NCBI GenBank assembly: GCA_036443405.1
Contig: JAZFYD010000165.1
Span: 1-21,314, forward strand
Origin: JAZFYD01 sp036443405
Lineage (GTDB): Bacteria > Planctomycetota > PLA2
DNA length: 21,314 nucleotides
Direction of reading: 5' to 3'
The notes below the pieces were generated by a model. It did no database searches and had not been told where the DNA came from. It saw nothing but the letters and a program-made list of their open reading frames with translations. A program made the position numbers and the translations under genes. Shown in pieces: positions 7,287 to 13,609 of the stretch. Within the stretch, counting starts at the first letter, position 1; each line of letters begins with the position of its first letter.

Positions 7287-9278
7287 ATGAAGCGTCCCGA
7301 CACCGTCTCCCTCACCCCCGGCAAGCGCGTCCTGTTCCTCACCAAGGACTACGACCTCATCCGTCGGCAGCTCGCGGGCGAACTCGACCTCACGATGGAC
7401 GATGTTTCGCCGGCCGATCTGCTCGACGACATCAACACCGACGTGATGACGCCGGCGTGGGTCTGCTTCAGTCACGAACCCGATGAACTCGCCAAGAACG
7501 CCTACGCGGGATTGATGGAGAAGGGCCAGCGGGTCGTGCCCGAGCGCGCGCTGTACGACGCCGACTTCGAGGTGATCGTCTCCGGCGAGCGCAAAGGCGT
7601 CGGGAGCAGCCGCGAGACGGCGGTGCAGGCCGAGAAGTGGTCCGGCATAAAGATCGCGGTCGCGGACAGTTTCGCGCCGATTCATGGCCGCAACAACATC
7701 AACCAGGGTGTGTTGATGGCGGACTACGACCTTCTCCGACGCCTGCAAAACGGAGAAGAGGTTGCGCTCGCCGAGTTCATGGACGGTTACGACGCGATCA
7801 CGCGGCTCATCGTCGAGTGGGGCGGGCTCTTCCCGTTCAGCAAGGCGCTCAAGGCCGGCGAGATCGATCTTCCGCGTCCGGACACGACCGAGCGGCCGAT
7901 GAACATGGCCGAGAAGGTGATCGCGCGCCACCTCGTGGGCGGCGAAGGATTCGCGAAGCCCGGCGATGCCGTGCTCGCGCAGGTGGACGGCGGCTACAGC
8001 CACGAGTTCACCACCGCGCAGGTCCACTACTTCCTCGCGCAGGAGCACGGCGACGACTACCAGCTTCCCAACCCCGCGAAGTTCGCGGTGTTCGAGGACC
8101 ACCTCTTTTACGCCGACGGCGTGGCGAAGATGGCGCCGTTCACGGACAAGATCCAAACGCTGCGCCGCCTGCAGAACGAGTTTCAGGCCCACACCGGCGT
8201 GCGCGACTACTCGGTGAAAGACGAAATCTCGCCCGGCATTTGCCATCAGGTGGCGCGCGAGGAGTTCATCGAGCCCGGCGATCTGATCCTCGCGACGGAT
8301 TCGCACACCACGATGGGCGGCGGCAACAACTCCTACGCCCACGGCGTCGGCGCGACGGAATACGCCAACCTTATCCAGGCGGGCTGCACGCCGATGACGG
8401 TGCCCGAGTCCATTCGGTTCGAACTGACCGGCGAGTTGCGCCAGGGCTGCACCGCCAAGGACGTCATGCTCTATCTGCTGATGACGTTCGTGCGCCGCGG
8501 CGAGACGCTGAACCGCTGCATGGAGTTCGGCGGGCCCGGTCTCGCGTGTCTTTCCATGGACGAGCGCGCGACGCTCGCGAACATGGCGACCGAGTGCTCG
8601 GCCCGCGCGGGGATCGTCGAGTGCGACGACGTCTCGCTCGATTGGATCTGCAAGAGACGCCCCGGCACCGACCGCGAGGCTCTCGCTGCGCGCGCTATCA
8701 CTCCCGACGCCGGTGCGATCTACGACGGTGGCGTTCACACGATCGATTTGTCCGAGCTGCGGCCGATGGTCGCGCATCCGGGCGACCCCGACGCGGGGAT
8801 TCCGTCCGACCCGACGAACGGCGCATACATCGACGAGATCGGCGACGTGAAGATCGACATCGCGTACGCCGGCTCCTGCACCGCTGGCAAAGAGGACGAC
8901 CTCGACATGTACGCGGCGGTCTTGAAGGAGGCGGTCGAGGCCGGCCGGCGCGTGGCGGACGGGGTGGCGTTCTTCATCCAGTTCGGATCCGTCGCCGTCA
9001 AAGAGCACTGCGAGCGCGCGGGTTACCTCGAGGTGTTCGAGAAGGCTGGCGCGACGATCATCAACCCGGGCTGTGGTGCGTGCATCGGTTGCGGCCCCGG
9101 CGTTTCGGAACAAGCGGACCAGGTCACCGTGTCGGCGATCAACCGCAACTACTCCGGCCGTTCGGGCCCGGGGCGTTTGTATCTCGCGTCTCCGCTCACC
9201 GTAGCGGCCTCGGCGATCGCCGGCCGCATCGTGACGTATGCGCCGGGGATGTTCGCCGCGGCCGAAACAGTCGCGTAG
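7287..9278 (+). CDS. Single-chain aconitase/isopropylmalate-dehydratase-like enzyme, swivel domain first
   Basis: The 663-residue protein joins both halves of a LeuC/LeuD-type enzyme. Residues about 1-190 resemble the small-subunit swivel domain: GERKGVGSSRETA at 100-112 and DSFAPIHGRNNINQG at 127-141. From about 204 the large-subunit catalytic region follows: MNMAEKVIARHL, EDH at 270-272, ATDSHTTMGGGNNSYAHGVG at 336-355, AGSCTAG with Cys531, and NPGCGACIGCG with Cys596 and Cys599. The three Cys residues are the expected [4Fe-4S] ligands. NRNYSGR near 619-625 is also conserved. The family carries out stereospecific dehydration/rehydration of hydroxy-di- or tricarboxylates such as isopropylmalate, citrate or homocitrate. 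The substrate cannot be assigned, and no leu genes lie nearby. A G-run at 7275-7280 precedes the ATG. The stop is 3 nt from that of a convergent gene. Confidence 0.88.
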   Translation: MKRPDTVSLTPGKRVLFLTKDYDLIRRQLAGELDLTMDDVSPADLLDDINTDVMTPAWVCFSHEPDELAKNAYAGLMEKGQRVVPERALYDADFEVIVSGERKGVGSSRETAVQAEKWSGIKIAVADSFAPIHGRNNINQGVLMADYDLLRRLQNGEEVALAEFMDGYDAITRLIVEWGGLFPFSKALKAGEIDLPRPDTTERPMNMAEKVIARHLVGGEGFAKPGDAVLAQVDGGYSHEFTTAQVHYFLAQEHGDDYQLPNPAKFAVFEDHLFYADGVAKMAPFTDKIQTLRRLQNEFQAHTGVRDYSVKDEISPGICHQVAREEFIEPGDLILATDSHTTMGGGNNSYAHGVGATEYANLIQAGCTPMTVPESIRFELTGELRQGCTAKDVMLYLLMTFVRRGETLNRCMEFGGPGLACLSMDERATLANMATECSARAGIVECDDVSLDWICKRRPGTDREALAARAITPDAGAIYDGGVHTIDLSELRPMVAHPGDPDAGIPSDPTNGAYIDEIGDVKIDIAYAGSCTAGKEDDLDMYAAVLKEAVEAGRRVADGVAFFIQFGSVAVKEHCERAGYLEVFEKAGATIINPGCGACIGCGPGVSEQADQVTVSAINRNYSGRSGPGRLYLASPLTVAASAIAGRIVTYAPGMFAAAETVA

Positions 9279-9281
9279 CCG

Positions 9282-9683
9282 TCAGCGCGCCCACTGCAAC
9301 AGCAAGTCGGTGATGCCGTCGCGCGCCAAGAGCAGCGTGAGGTAGACCACGCCCGACACGACGACGGTGATCCGTGCGAGTCGATGGTTGCCGAACAGCA
9401 GCGAGACGAGCGCCAGCAGCAGCGACCCCACACCGTAGAACGTCGCGTCCTGATACCAGGCCAGCTGGCCGGACAGGAAGAGGCCGACCTCGCGCAGCGC
9501 AGCCACACGCGCTGCGTCCGACCCGAATCGGAGCTCCAACACGAGCATCATGAAGTAGCTCGACCCGACCACGAGGACCAGGAACGCCGCGGATGCGAAC
9601 ACACGGGCGAGGTTCCGCGACGGGAGGCGCCGGCGGGGCTGATCGCCGGCGTTTGCCGCAGGTGCTGCGTCGGCCTCACTCAC
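9282..9683 (-). CDS. Small membrane protein of unknown function
   Basis: The 133-residue protein has three likely TM helices, at about residues 27-50, 82-98 and 103-120, after a soluble Ala/Pro/Arg-rich N terminus. I do not recognise a family. Its GTG start at 9683-9681 overlaps the end of the cobalamin adenosyltransferase gene by 8 nt (GTGAGTGA), so translation is probably coupled to that gene. Its stop lies only 3 nt from the stop of the convergent aconitase-like gene, leaving no room for a dedicated terminator between them. Confidence 0.75.
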   Translation of the reverse strand: MSEADAAPAANAGDQPRRRLPSRNLARVFASAAFLVLVVGSSYFMMLVLELRFGSDAARVAALREVGLFLSGQLAWYQDATFYGVGSLLLALVSLLFGNHRLARITVVVSGVVYLTLLLARDGITDLLLQWAR

Positions 9684-10287
9684 TCGATTCGGTGTCCGTT
9701 GACTCCGGGCCGGCGGAGGATCGGACCCAGATGGCTTCGCTCGTGCCCGCTCCGTGATTGGCCGCTCGGGCCATCACGAACAGGAGGTCGGACAGGCGGT
9801 TCAGATACGGAATGACGACCGGCGAAAGATCGCCCGCGCGCGCCAGCGGCGCCGCCCGTCGTTCGGCGCGCCGGCAGACGGTCCGGGCGATGTGGAGGCC
9901 CGCGGCGCCCGTGGTCCCCCCCGGCAGGATGAAGGTCGTGAGCGGAGGCAAACCGGCGTCCAAGCGATCGATCTCGCGCTCGAGAGCGGCGGGCGCGGTG
10001 TCCGCAAGGCGGATGACGAGGTCGGACCGTGCGTTGCTCTGAAGCGGCGTCGCGAGATCGGCGCCCAGTTCGAACAACTCGTTTTGCAGCCGCCCTGCAA
10101 GGGCGTCGAGGTCCGGTGCCAGGCCCGCCGCGCGCGCCGCGCCCAGGACGGCGTTCAGCTCGTCGACGGCGCCATAAATATCGACCCGCGCGTCGTCTTT
10201 TTGGACGCGCCCGCCGCCGAAAAGCCCCGTTTCTCCGGTGTCACCACCCCGCGTATAGATCGACACTGTCTCATTGTATCGGGTCAC
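9676..10287 (-). CDS. PduO-type ATP:cob(I)alamin adenosyltransferase
   Basis: This enzyme transfers the adenosyl group of ATP to cob(I)alamin, giving coenzyme B12 in the cytosol. The 203-residue sequence shows the family signature in order: TRGGDTGETGLFGGGRV at 12-28, DDARVDIYGAVDELNAVLG at 31-49, RTVCRRAER at 135-143 and YLNRLSDLLFVMAR at 161-174. The ATP-binding N-terminal loop normally reads TRtGDdGtTgL, so Thr-to-Gly at residue 14 is a mild deviation. The start could be the GTG at 10287, which has an AAGGTGG-like element very close upstream, or the GTG seven codons later, which would begin with SIYTRGG as in many homologues. It leads a two-gene unit with the small membrane protein, and no B12-dependent enzyme is visible nearby. 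Confidence 0.93.
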   Translation of the reverse strand: MTRYNETVSIYTRGGDTGETGLFGGGRVQKDDARVDIYGAVDELNAVLGAARAAGLAPDLDALAGRLQNELFELGADLATPLQSNARSDLVIRLADTAPAALEREIDRLDAGLPPLTTFILPGGTTGAAGLHIARTVCRRAERRAAPLARAGDLSPVVIPYLNRLSDLLFVMARAANHGAGTSEAIWVRSSAGPESTDTESSE

Positions 10288-10293
10288 CCCACC

Positions 10294-10321
10294 TTGCTCG
10301 GCGCCCTATGGCGGTTAGAAT
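10294..10321 (+). promoter_or_regulatory. Candidate sigma-70-like promoter for the 113-residue gene
   Basis: A TAGAAT hexamer at 10316-10321 matches the -10 consensus at five of six positions. A TTGCTC at 10294-10299, 16 nt upstream, matches -35 at only three of six. The site lies in the 113-bp gap between the divergent adenosyltransferase gene and the small gene at 10401, and would give a leader of roughly 70 nt. This is inferred from the hexamers alone. Confidence 0.3.
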
Positions 10322-10400
10322 GCTGGGCTTACCAATACGAGCGTGAGTACGACCTCAGTCTCCTCCGCATCGTCCCTCCGCCTGTCCTCAGGAGCCCAGC

Positions 10401-10742
10401 ATGGCAGCCCGTTCCTCTGAAATGAAGCCGATGTCACCGATCGAATTCATGGTTCGTTCGGATCTCAAGCGCCACATCGAGACCGCGACGAGGCTGCGCG
10501 GCGTCAAGCAGACGCGCTCCTGGCTCAAGGAGAAAGAGTTCAAGTTCCTGAACTTCGACGAGCTGCTCGAGGAGAAATACGACCGCGCCCCGGTTTGGTA
10601 CCGCCGCGTGAGCACGATTCTCGACCAACACCCGCCCAGCAAGATCCTCGCGAACTGGCGCCGCTTCGCGCCGGAGTTCGAGGAGCGCGAGGAGGACTTC
10701 GACTGGGGCGACGCCCACGAGCAAGTCGAATCGCAGATCTAG
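10401..10742 (+). CDS. Small charged protein of unknown function
   Basis: The 113-residue protein is soluble, rich in Glu, Arg and Lys, and has no signal peptide or membrane segment. It contains a Trp/Phe-rich middle (KEKEFKFLNFDELLEEKY, VWYRRV, ILANWRRF) and an acidic C terminus. I recognise no family. The start is well supported: AGGAG at 10390-10394 lies 6 nt before the ATG. Codon use and GC at third positions are like the neighbours, so it is probably a real gene. A palindromic repeat cluster begins about 10 nt after its stop, followed by a strong intrinsic terminator at 10853-10885, so the gene appears to be monocistronic. Confidence 0.75.
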   Translation: MAARSSEMKPMSPIEFMVRSDLKRHIETATRLRGVKQTRSWLKEKEFKFLNFDELLEEKYDRAPVWYRRVSTILDQHPPSKILANWRRFAPEFEEREEDFDWGDAHEQVESQI

Positions 10743-10752
10743 TGCAGCCGCC

Positions 10753-10848
10753 GTGTTTCTGGCCCAACGGCTGACGCCGCAGTGTTGCTGGCCCAACGGC
10801 TGACGCCGTTGGAGCGGATGGGGTCGCGCGGCTGACGGCGTTGGAGGG
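10753..10848 (+). repeat. Palindromic 3'-UTR repeat cluster, locus 1
   Basis: The cluster starts about 10 nt after the stop of the 113-residue gene. A first, right-truncated unit (core CCCAACGGCTGACGCCG) is followed exactly 29 nt later by a complete unit. In the complete unit the arms CCAACGGC (10793-10800) and GCCGTTGG (10805-10812) flank a TGAC loop, with TGTTGCTGG before and AGCGG after. A degenerate third copy, GCTGACGGCGTTGG, lies at about 10831-10844. The cluster reads in the same direction as the upstream gene and precedes its terminator. Confidence 0.9.
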
Positions 10849-10852
10849 CTGG

Positions 10853-10885
10853 CCCCGAAACTCTTGAGGTGTTTCGGGGTTTTTT
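10853..10885 (+). terminator. Rho-independent terminator after the 113-residue gene
   Basis: A perfect 9-bp stem, CCCCGAAAC (10853-10861) with GTTTCGGGG (10871-10879), encloses a 9-nt loop and is followed by six T residues (10880-10885). It ends the transcript that contains the small gene and repeat cluster 1, about 100 nt before the kinase start. Confidence 0.88.
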
Positions 10886-10982
10886 CGTGCGCGTAAGCTC
10901 GAATCCCCCTGGAGTCGGTGCCGGGCTCACATTCTCCTTCCGCGTTCGTCCCTTGGTTTCCGATACCTTCTGAACGCGAGCC

Positions 10983-12776
10983 ATGGATGGTGCAGGAGAC
11001 CCGCCGACCGACGCCGCGCTGACCCAACCGGTCCAGCAGGCGCAGATGGAGGAGCGTCGCAAGCTCTACGAGGGGCTCGTGGGCGCCGCCGTCAGCGGTC
11101 TTTATCAGCTCGAGAAGCTCGTGGACTTCGGTTCCATGGGCGCGGTCTTCCAGGCGCGGCACAAGAGCGATGACGTCGCGAAGTATGCGATCAAGGTGCT
11201 GGAGCCGTCGCTTGCGGGGGCGGACGACGGTGACCGGCGCTACGTTCGCCGTTTTTTGCGCGAAGCCCGCATCCTGAAGACCTGCGACCACCCCAACATC
11301 GTCAAGGTGTACGAGTACGGGGTTTGGCAACCCGCCGACGAGGAGGGCGAACTCTACTACTACGTGATGGAGTTGATCGGGGGGCCCGGCGGCAGCCCGC
11401 TGACGCTGCATCGCTACTCGCGCCAAAGATCGATGCGCATGGAAGAGGTCGTGTTCATCGTCTCGCAGATCCTGTCGGGGCTGAGCTACGTGCACGAGCG
11501 CGGCGTCATCCACCGCGATCTCAAACCGTGGAACGTGCTTCTCGATCCCGAGGGAAACTGCCGCATCGTCGACTTCGGCCTCGCGAAGATTCCGGACAGC
11601 AACCTCACGGACGTGGACGAGCTTTTCGGAACCAAGGACTACATCGCGCCGGAGCTCTACTACCGCGGCGCGCGCGAGGCGACGCCGGCGGCGGACCTGT
11701 TCGCGGTCGGCCGGATCTTCGCCGACCTGGTCGACCGCGTGGATTTCTCCAGTGCGTCCGCCGGCGTGTTCGCCAGCAAGTCGGCGGCGCTCAAGTACCT
11801 CGGCAAGCTGCTCGAGCGCCTGCGCGACGAAAATCCGGAGCTGCGCTACAGCTCCGCAGACGAGGTGATGGCTGTCCTGAAGGACTTCCAGTCGTCGACG
11901 CGCATCCGCACGACCGTGGCCCCGGCCGCGCGCCGGCGGAAGGCTGACCGCATCCAGTCCGAGTCGCGGCGTCGCGTACTCATCGTCATCGCCCGGTTCC
12001 TGTTCGACTACGGCGCGTTTTTCCTCGGCATCGTGTTGCTGCCGTTTGTCTTCGACAGGTCGATGTTCTTCGGCGCCGTGCTCGCGGCCTCGCTCGTGAC
12101 GAGCAAGATGTGGTCGGCGCTGAGCCATCCGCCGGATCGCCATCCGATCGCAATCGTGGTGAAAGCGTTGGCCGCCCGGCTCAACCGTATCGACAAGACG
12201 GGCGACTTCCGCGTGTACTACTACACCAACCGCGAGTTCTCCTGGTCCCGCAACCGCACGCTGCGGGCGCAGCACGTTTCGGCCGGGCACCGGCGCGACG
12301 TGCGCGCGCTGCGTTTTCCCGAAGGCATCGGCGTGGTCGGTTTGGCGGCGCGAACGAAGACGTCGGTCATCCTGCACGCCGTCCCGCGATGGGGCACACC
12401 GGAATTTCGGGAACTCTACGAACAGCACCTGCGCGTGCCCAAACCGACCTGGACGTTGTTCGACCCGACGCGCCGTGGCGAGTACGCCGTCCCCGTGTAC
12501 CGGATCGTGAAATCCAAGGGCGTGCCGGATCTCGCGGTCGTGGGCATCCTCACGGTCGACACACGGGATCCCTCTGCGTTCCTGAATAGCGAACTGACGC
12601 GTGCGATCCGGGAATACGCCGCGGTGATTCAGGATGTCATCGAGCCGATTCACGGCTCCGCGGTCCGCGAGTTGGCGATCGCCGGTGCGGCCCCGCTCGA
12701 GACGATCCTGATCAACGGGGCCGAGCCGCACGTGCCGCCCATCGAGAAACGGATGACGTTTGGTCCCGGCCAGTAG
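10983..12776 (+). CDS. Hanks-type Ser/Thr kinase fused to a membrane hairpin and GAF-like domain
   Basis: The 597-residue protein has three parts. Residues about 40-300 form a complete protein kinase domain. It has a Gly loop DFGSMGAVFQA (48-58), ATP-binding Lys71 in YAIKVL, alphaC Glu94 in REARIL, HRDLKPWN at 177-184 (Asp179), DFGLAK at 197-202 and APE at 222-224, so it should be active. Two hydrophobic stretches, about 332-357 and 361-376, are separated only by a short turn and look like a re-entrant or helical hairpin that keeps both ends in the cytoplasm. Residues about 380-565 resemble a GAF sensor: FPEGIGVVGLAARTK, then the VVGILTVDT strand. The kinase may therefore be gated by a small ligand or another cytosolic cue. 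GAF assignment is from pattern only. ATG 10983 is favoured; ribosome-binding signals are weak. Repeat cluster 2 begins at its stop codon. Confidence 0.9.
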   Translation: MDGAGDPPTDAALTQPVQQAQMEERRKLYEGLVGAAVSGLYQLEKLVDFGSMGAVFQARHKSDDVAKYAIKVLEPSLAGADDGDRRYVRRFLREARILKTCDHPNIVKVYEYGVWQPADEEGELYYYVMELIGGPGGSPLTLHRYSRQRSMRMEEVVFIVSQILSGLSYVHERGVIHRDLKPWNVLLDPEGNCRIVDFGLAKIPDSNLTDVDELFGTKDYIAPELYYRGAREATPAADLFAVGRIFADLVDRVDFSSASAGVFASKSAALKYLGKLLERLRDENPELRYSSADEVMAVLKDFQSSTRIRTTVAPAARRRKADRIQSESRRRVLIVIARFLFDYGAFFLGIVLLPFVFDRSMFFGAVLAASLVTSKMWSALSHPPDRHPIAIVVKALAARLNRIDKTGDFRVYYYTNREFSWSRNRTLRAQHVSAGHRRDVRALRFPEGIGVVGLAARTKTSVILHAVPRWGTPEFRELYEQHLRVPKPTWTLFDPTRRGEYAVPVYRIVKSKGVPDLAVVGILTVDTRDPSAFLNSELTRAIREYAAVIQDVIEPIHGSAVRELAIAGAAPLETILINGAEPHVPPIEKRMTFGPGQ

Positions 12777-12888
12777 TGACTCTGGCCCAACCGCTGACGC
12801 CGCAGTGTTGCTGGCCCAACGGCTGACGCCGTTGGAGCGGGATGAGGTCGCGCGATTCGTGCAGTGTTGCTGGCCCGACGGCCGTTGG
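12777..12888 (+). repeat. Palindromic 3'-UTR repeat cluster, locus 2
   Basis: The repeat begins immediately after the kinase stop codon. A truncated unit (TCTGGCCCAACCGCTGACG core) at 12781-12802 is followed 29 nt later by a complete palindromic unit at 12803-12840. A decayed copy, GCAGTGTTGCTGGCCCGACG onward, lies at 12861-12888. The segment between copies (GATGAGGTCGCGCG) also resembles the flank in locus 1 (GATGGGGTCGCGCG), so a stretch of about 80 nt is shared by the two loci, not just the palindrome. Orientation is sense to the kinase. Confidence 0.9.
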
Positions 12889-13017
12889 TCCGAGATCGCC
12901 GAGTAGGCTGCGGGATGCTAGTTAGGATGTGCCGGGGCCGAGGCCCATAATGGGGCGTCCCGCGCAGATCTCCGCCGGGCTCAATTCCCCCACCGTCCCG
13001 ACCGATAGTGAATTCAC

Positions 13018-13416
13018 GTGCCTTCCCGACGCAATTCCACTCGCAAGCCCGCCACCTTTGACTGCGCTGTCTCCATGATGCGAGACCCGAGCCTGGACGT
13101 GATGTTCACGTCCCGGGCCGAGAACATCAGCGCGAGCGGGATATTCTTCAGCAGCCGACAGATCGAGAAGATCTTCGGGGAGGACGTCGAGGGCGAGGAC
13201 AACCTCGTCGACCTGGCCCAGAAGATCCTGTCGAAGATGAACGCGCGTGTCGTCGTCGAGGTGAAGTACGACAAGATGCACAGCCTGATCAAGGACGCGA
13301 CCATCACGCGGTTTGAGATCTCCACCGGGAAGAGCAAAGAGATCGGACTCGGCTGCAAGTTCGACAAGCGCCTTTCGTTCAAGGAGATGGCGCTCCTCGG
13401 GCTCCTGGCGACGTAG
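13018..13416 (+). CDS. PilZ-domain protein, putative c-di-GMP effector
   Basis: The 132-residue protein carries the two halves of the PilZ c-di-GMP-binding signature: RxxxR as R5-N-S-T-R9 near the N terminus, and NxSxxG as N36-I-S-A-S-G41. The strands between and after them (DVMFTSRAENIS, IGLGCKFD) fit the PilZ beta-barrel. Single-domain PilZ proteins usually bind c-di-GMP and regulate motility, envelope functions or a partner protein. An insertion at about 48-75 (GEDVEGEDNLVDLAQKIL) lengthens the loop after the NxSxxG motif. The start is GTG 13018: an in-frame TGA lies at 13009-13011, and the only later starts would delete the RxxxR motif. It follows the kinase on the same strand, separated by repeat cluster 2; repeat cluster 3 begins 1-2 nt after its stop. 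Confidence 0.85.
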   Translation: MPSRRNSTRKPATFDCAVSMMRDPSLDVMFTSRAENISASGIFFSSRQIEKIFGEDVEGEDNLVDLAQKILSKMNARVVVEVKYDKMHSLIKDATITRFEISTGKSKEIGLGCKFDKRLSFKEMALLGLLAT

Positions 13417-13417
13417 C

Positions 13418-13527
13418 CAGTGCTTGTTTGCCCAACGGCTTCCGCCGCAGTGTTGTTGGCCCAACGGCTGACGCCGTTGGAGCGGTGCGAGCGGAGCAGG
13501 GTTGCCCAACGGCTAACGTAGTTGGGG
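13418..13527 (+). repeat. Palindromic 3'-UTR repeat cluster, locus 3
   Basis: This cluster begins right after the PilZ stop codon. It has a variant truncated unit (GCCCAACGGCTTCCGCCG) and, 29 nt later, a complete unit whose arms lie at 13461-13468 and 13473-13480. A third diverged palindrome, GCCCAACGGCTAACGTAGTT, lies at about 13503-13522. All are in the sense direction of the PilZ gene. The diverged copies keep partial self-complementarity. Confidence 0.88.
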
Positions 13528-13538
13528 CCACGCGTTCG

Positions 13539-13576
13539 AACCGTCCGAGATGGACTCGGGCCGCCGCGGTTTTTTT
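13539..13576 (+). terminator. Candidate terminator between PilZ and hydrolase genes
   Basis: A CCGAG-ATGGA-CTCGG hairpin at 13545-13559, with possible outer pairing of AACCG (13539-13543) to CGGTT (13567-13571), precedes a run of seven T residues (13570-13576). The T-run is good but the stem is interrupted, so this is a moderate candidate. It would end the PilZ transcript before the hydrolase start at 13610. Confidence 0.45.
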
Positions 13577-13609
13577 GGGCTGCGTCCACGCCAAGGGTAG
13601 GCTTCGGGC

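Noticed and set aside
10753..10848. CRISPR array, because of repeats at 29-nt spacing
   Set aside because: Only two or three units occur per locus, the 29 nt is the unit period and not repeat plus unique spacer, and no cas gene is present.
10434..12731. Very long minus-strand open frame opposite the kinase gene; similar antisense frames at 3314-4750, 4757-6208, 7236-9113 and 15902-17845
   Set aside because: High GC suppresses stop codons on both strands. The plus-strand products have recognisable families, while the antisense translations are low-complexity and rich in Arg, Val, Asp and His.
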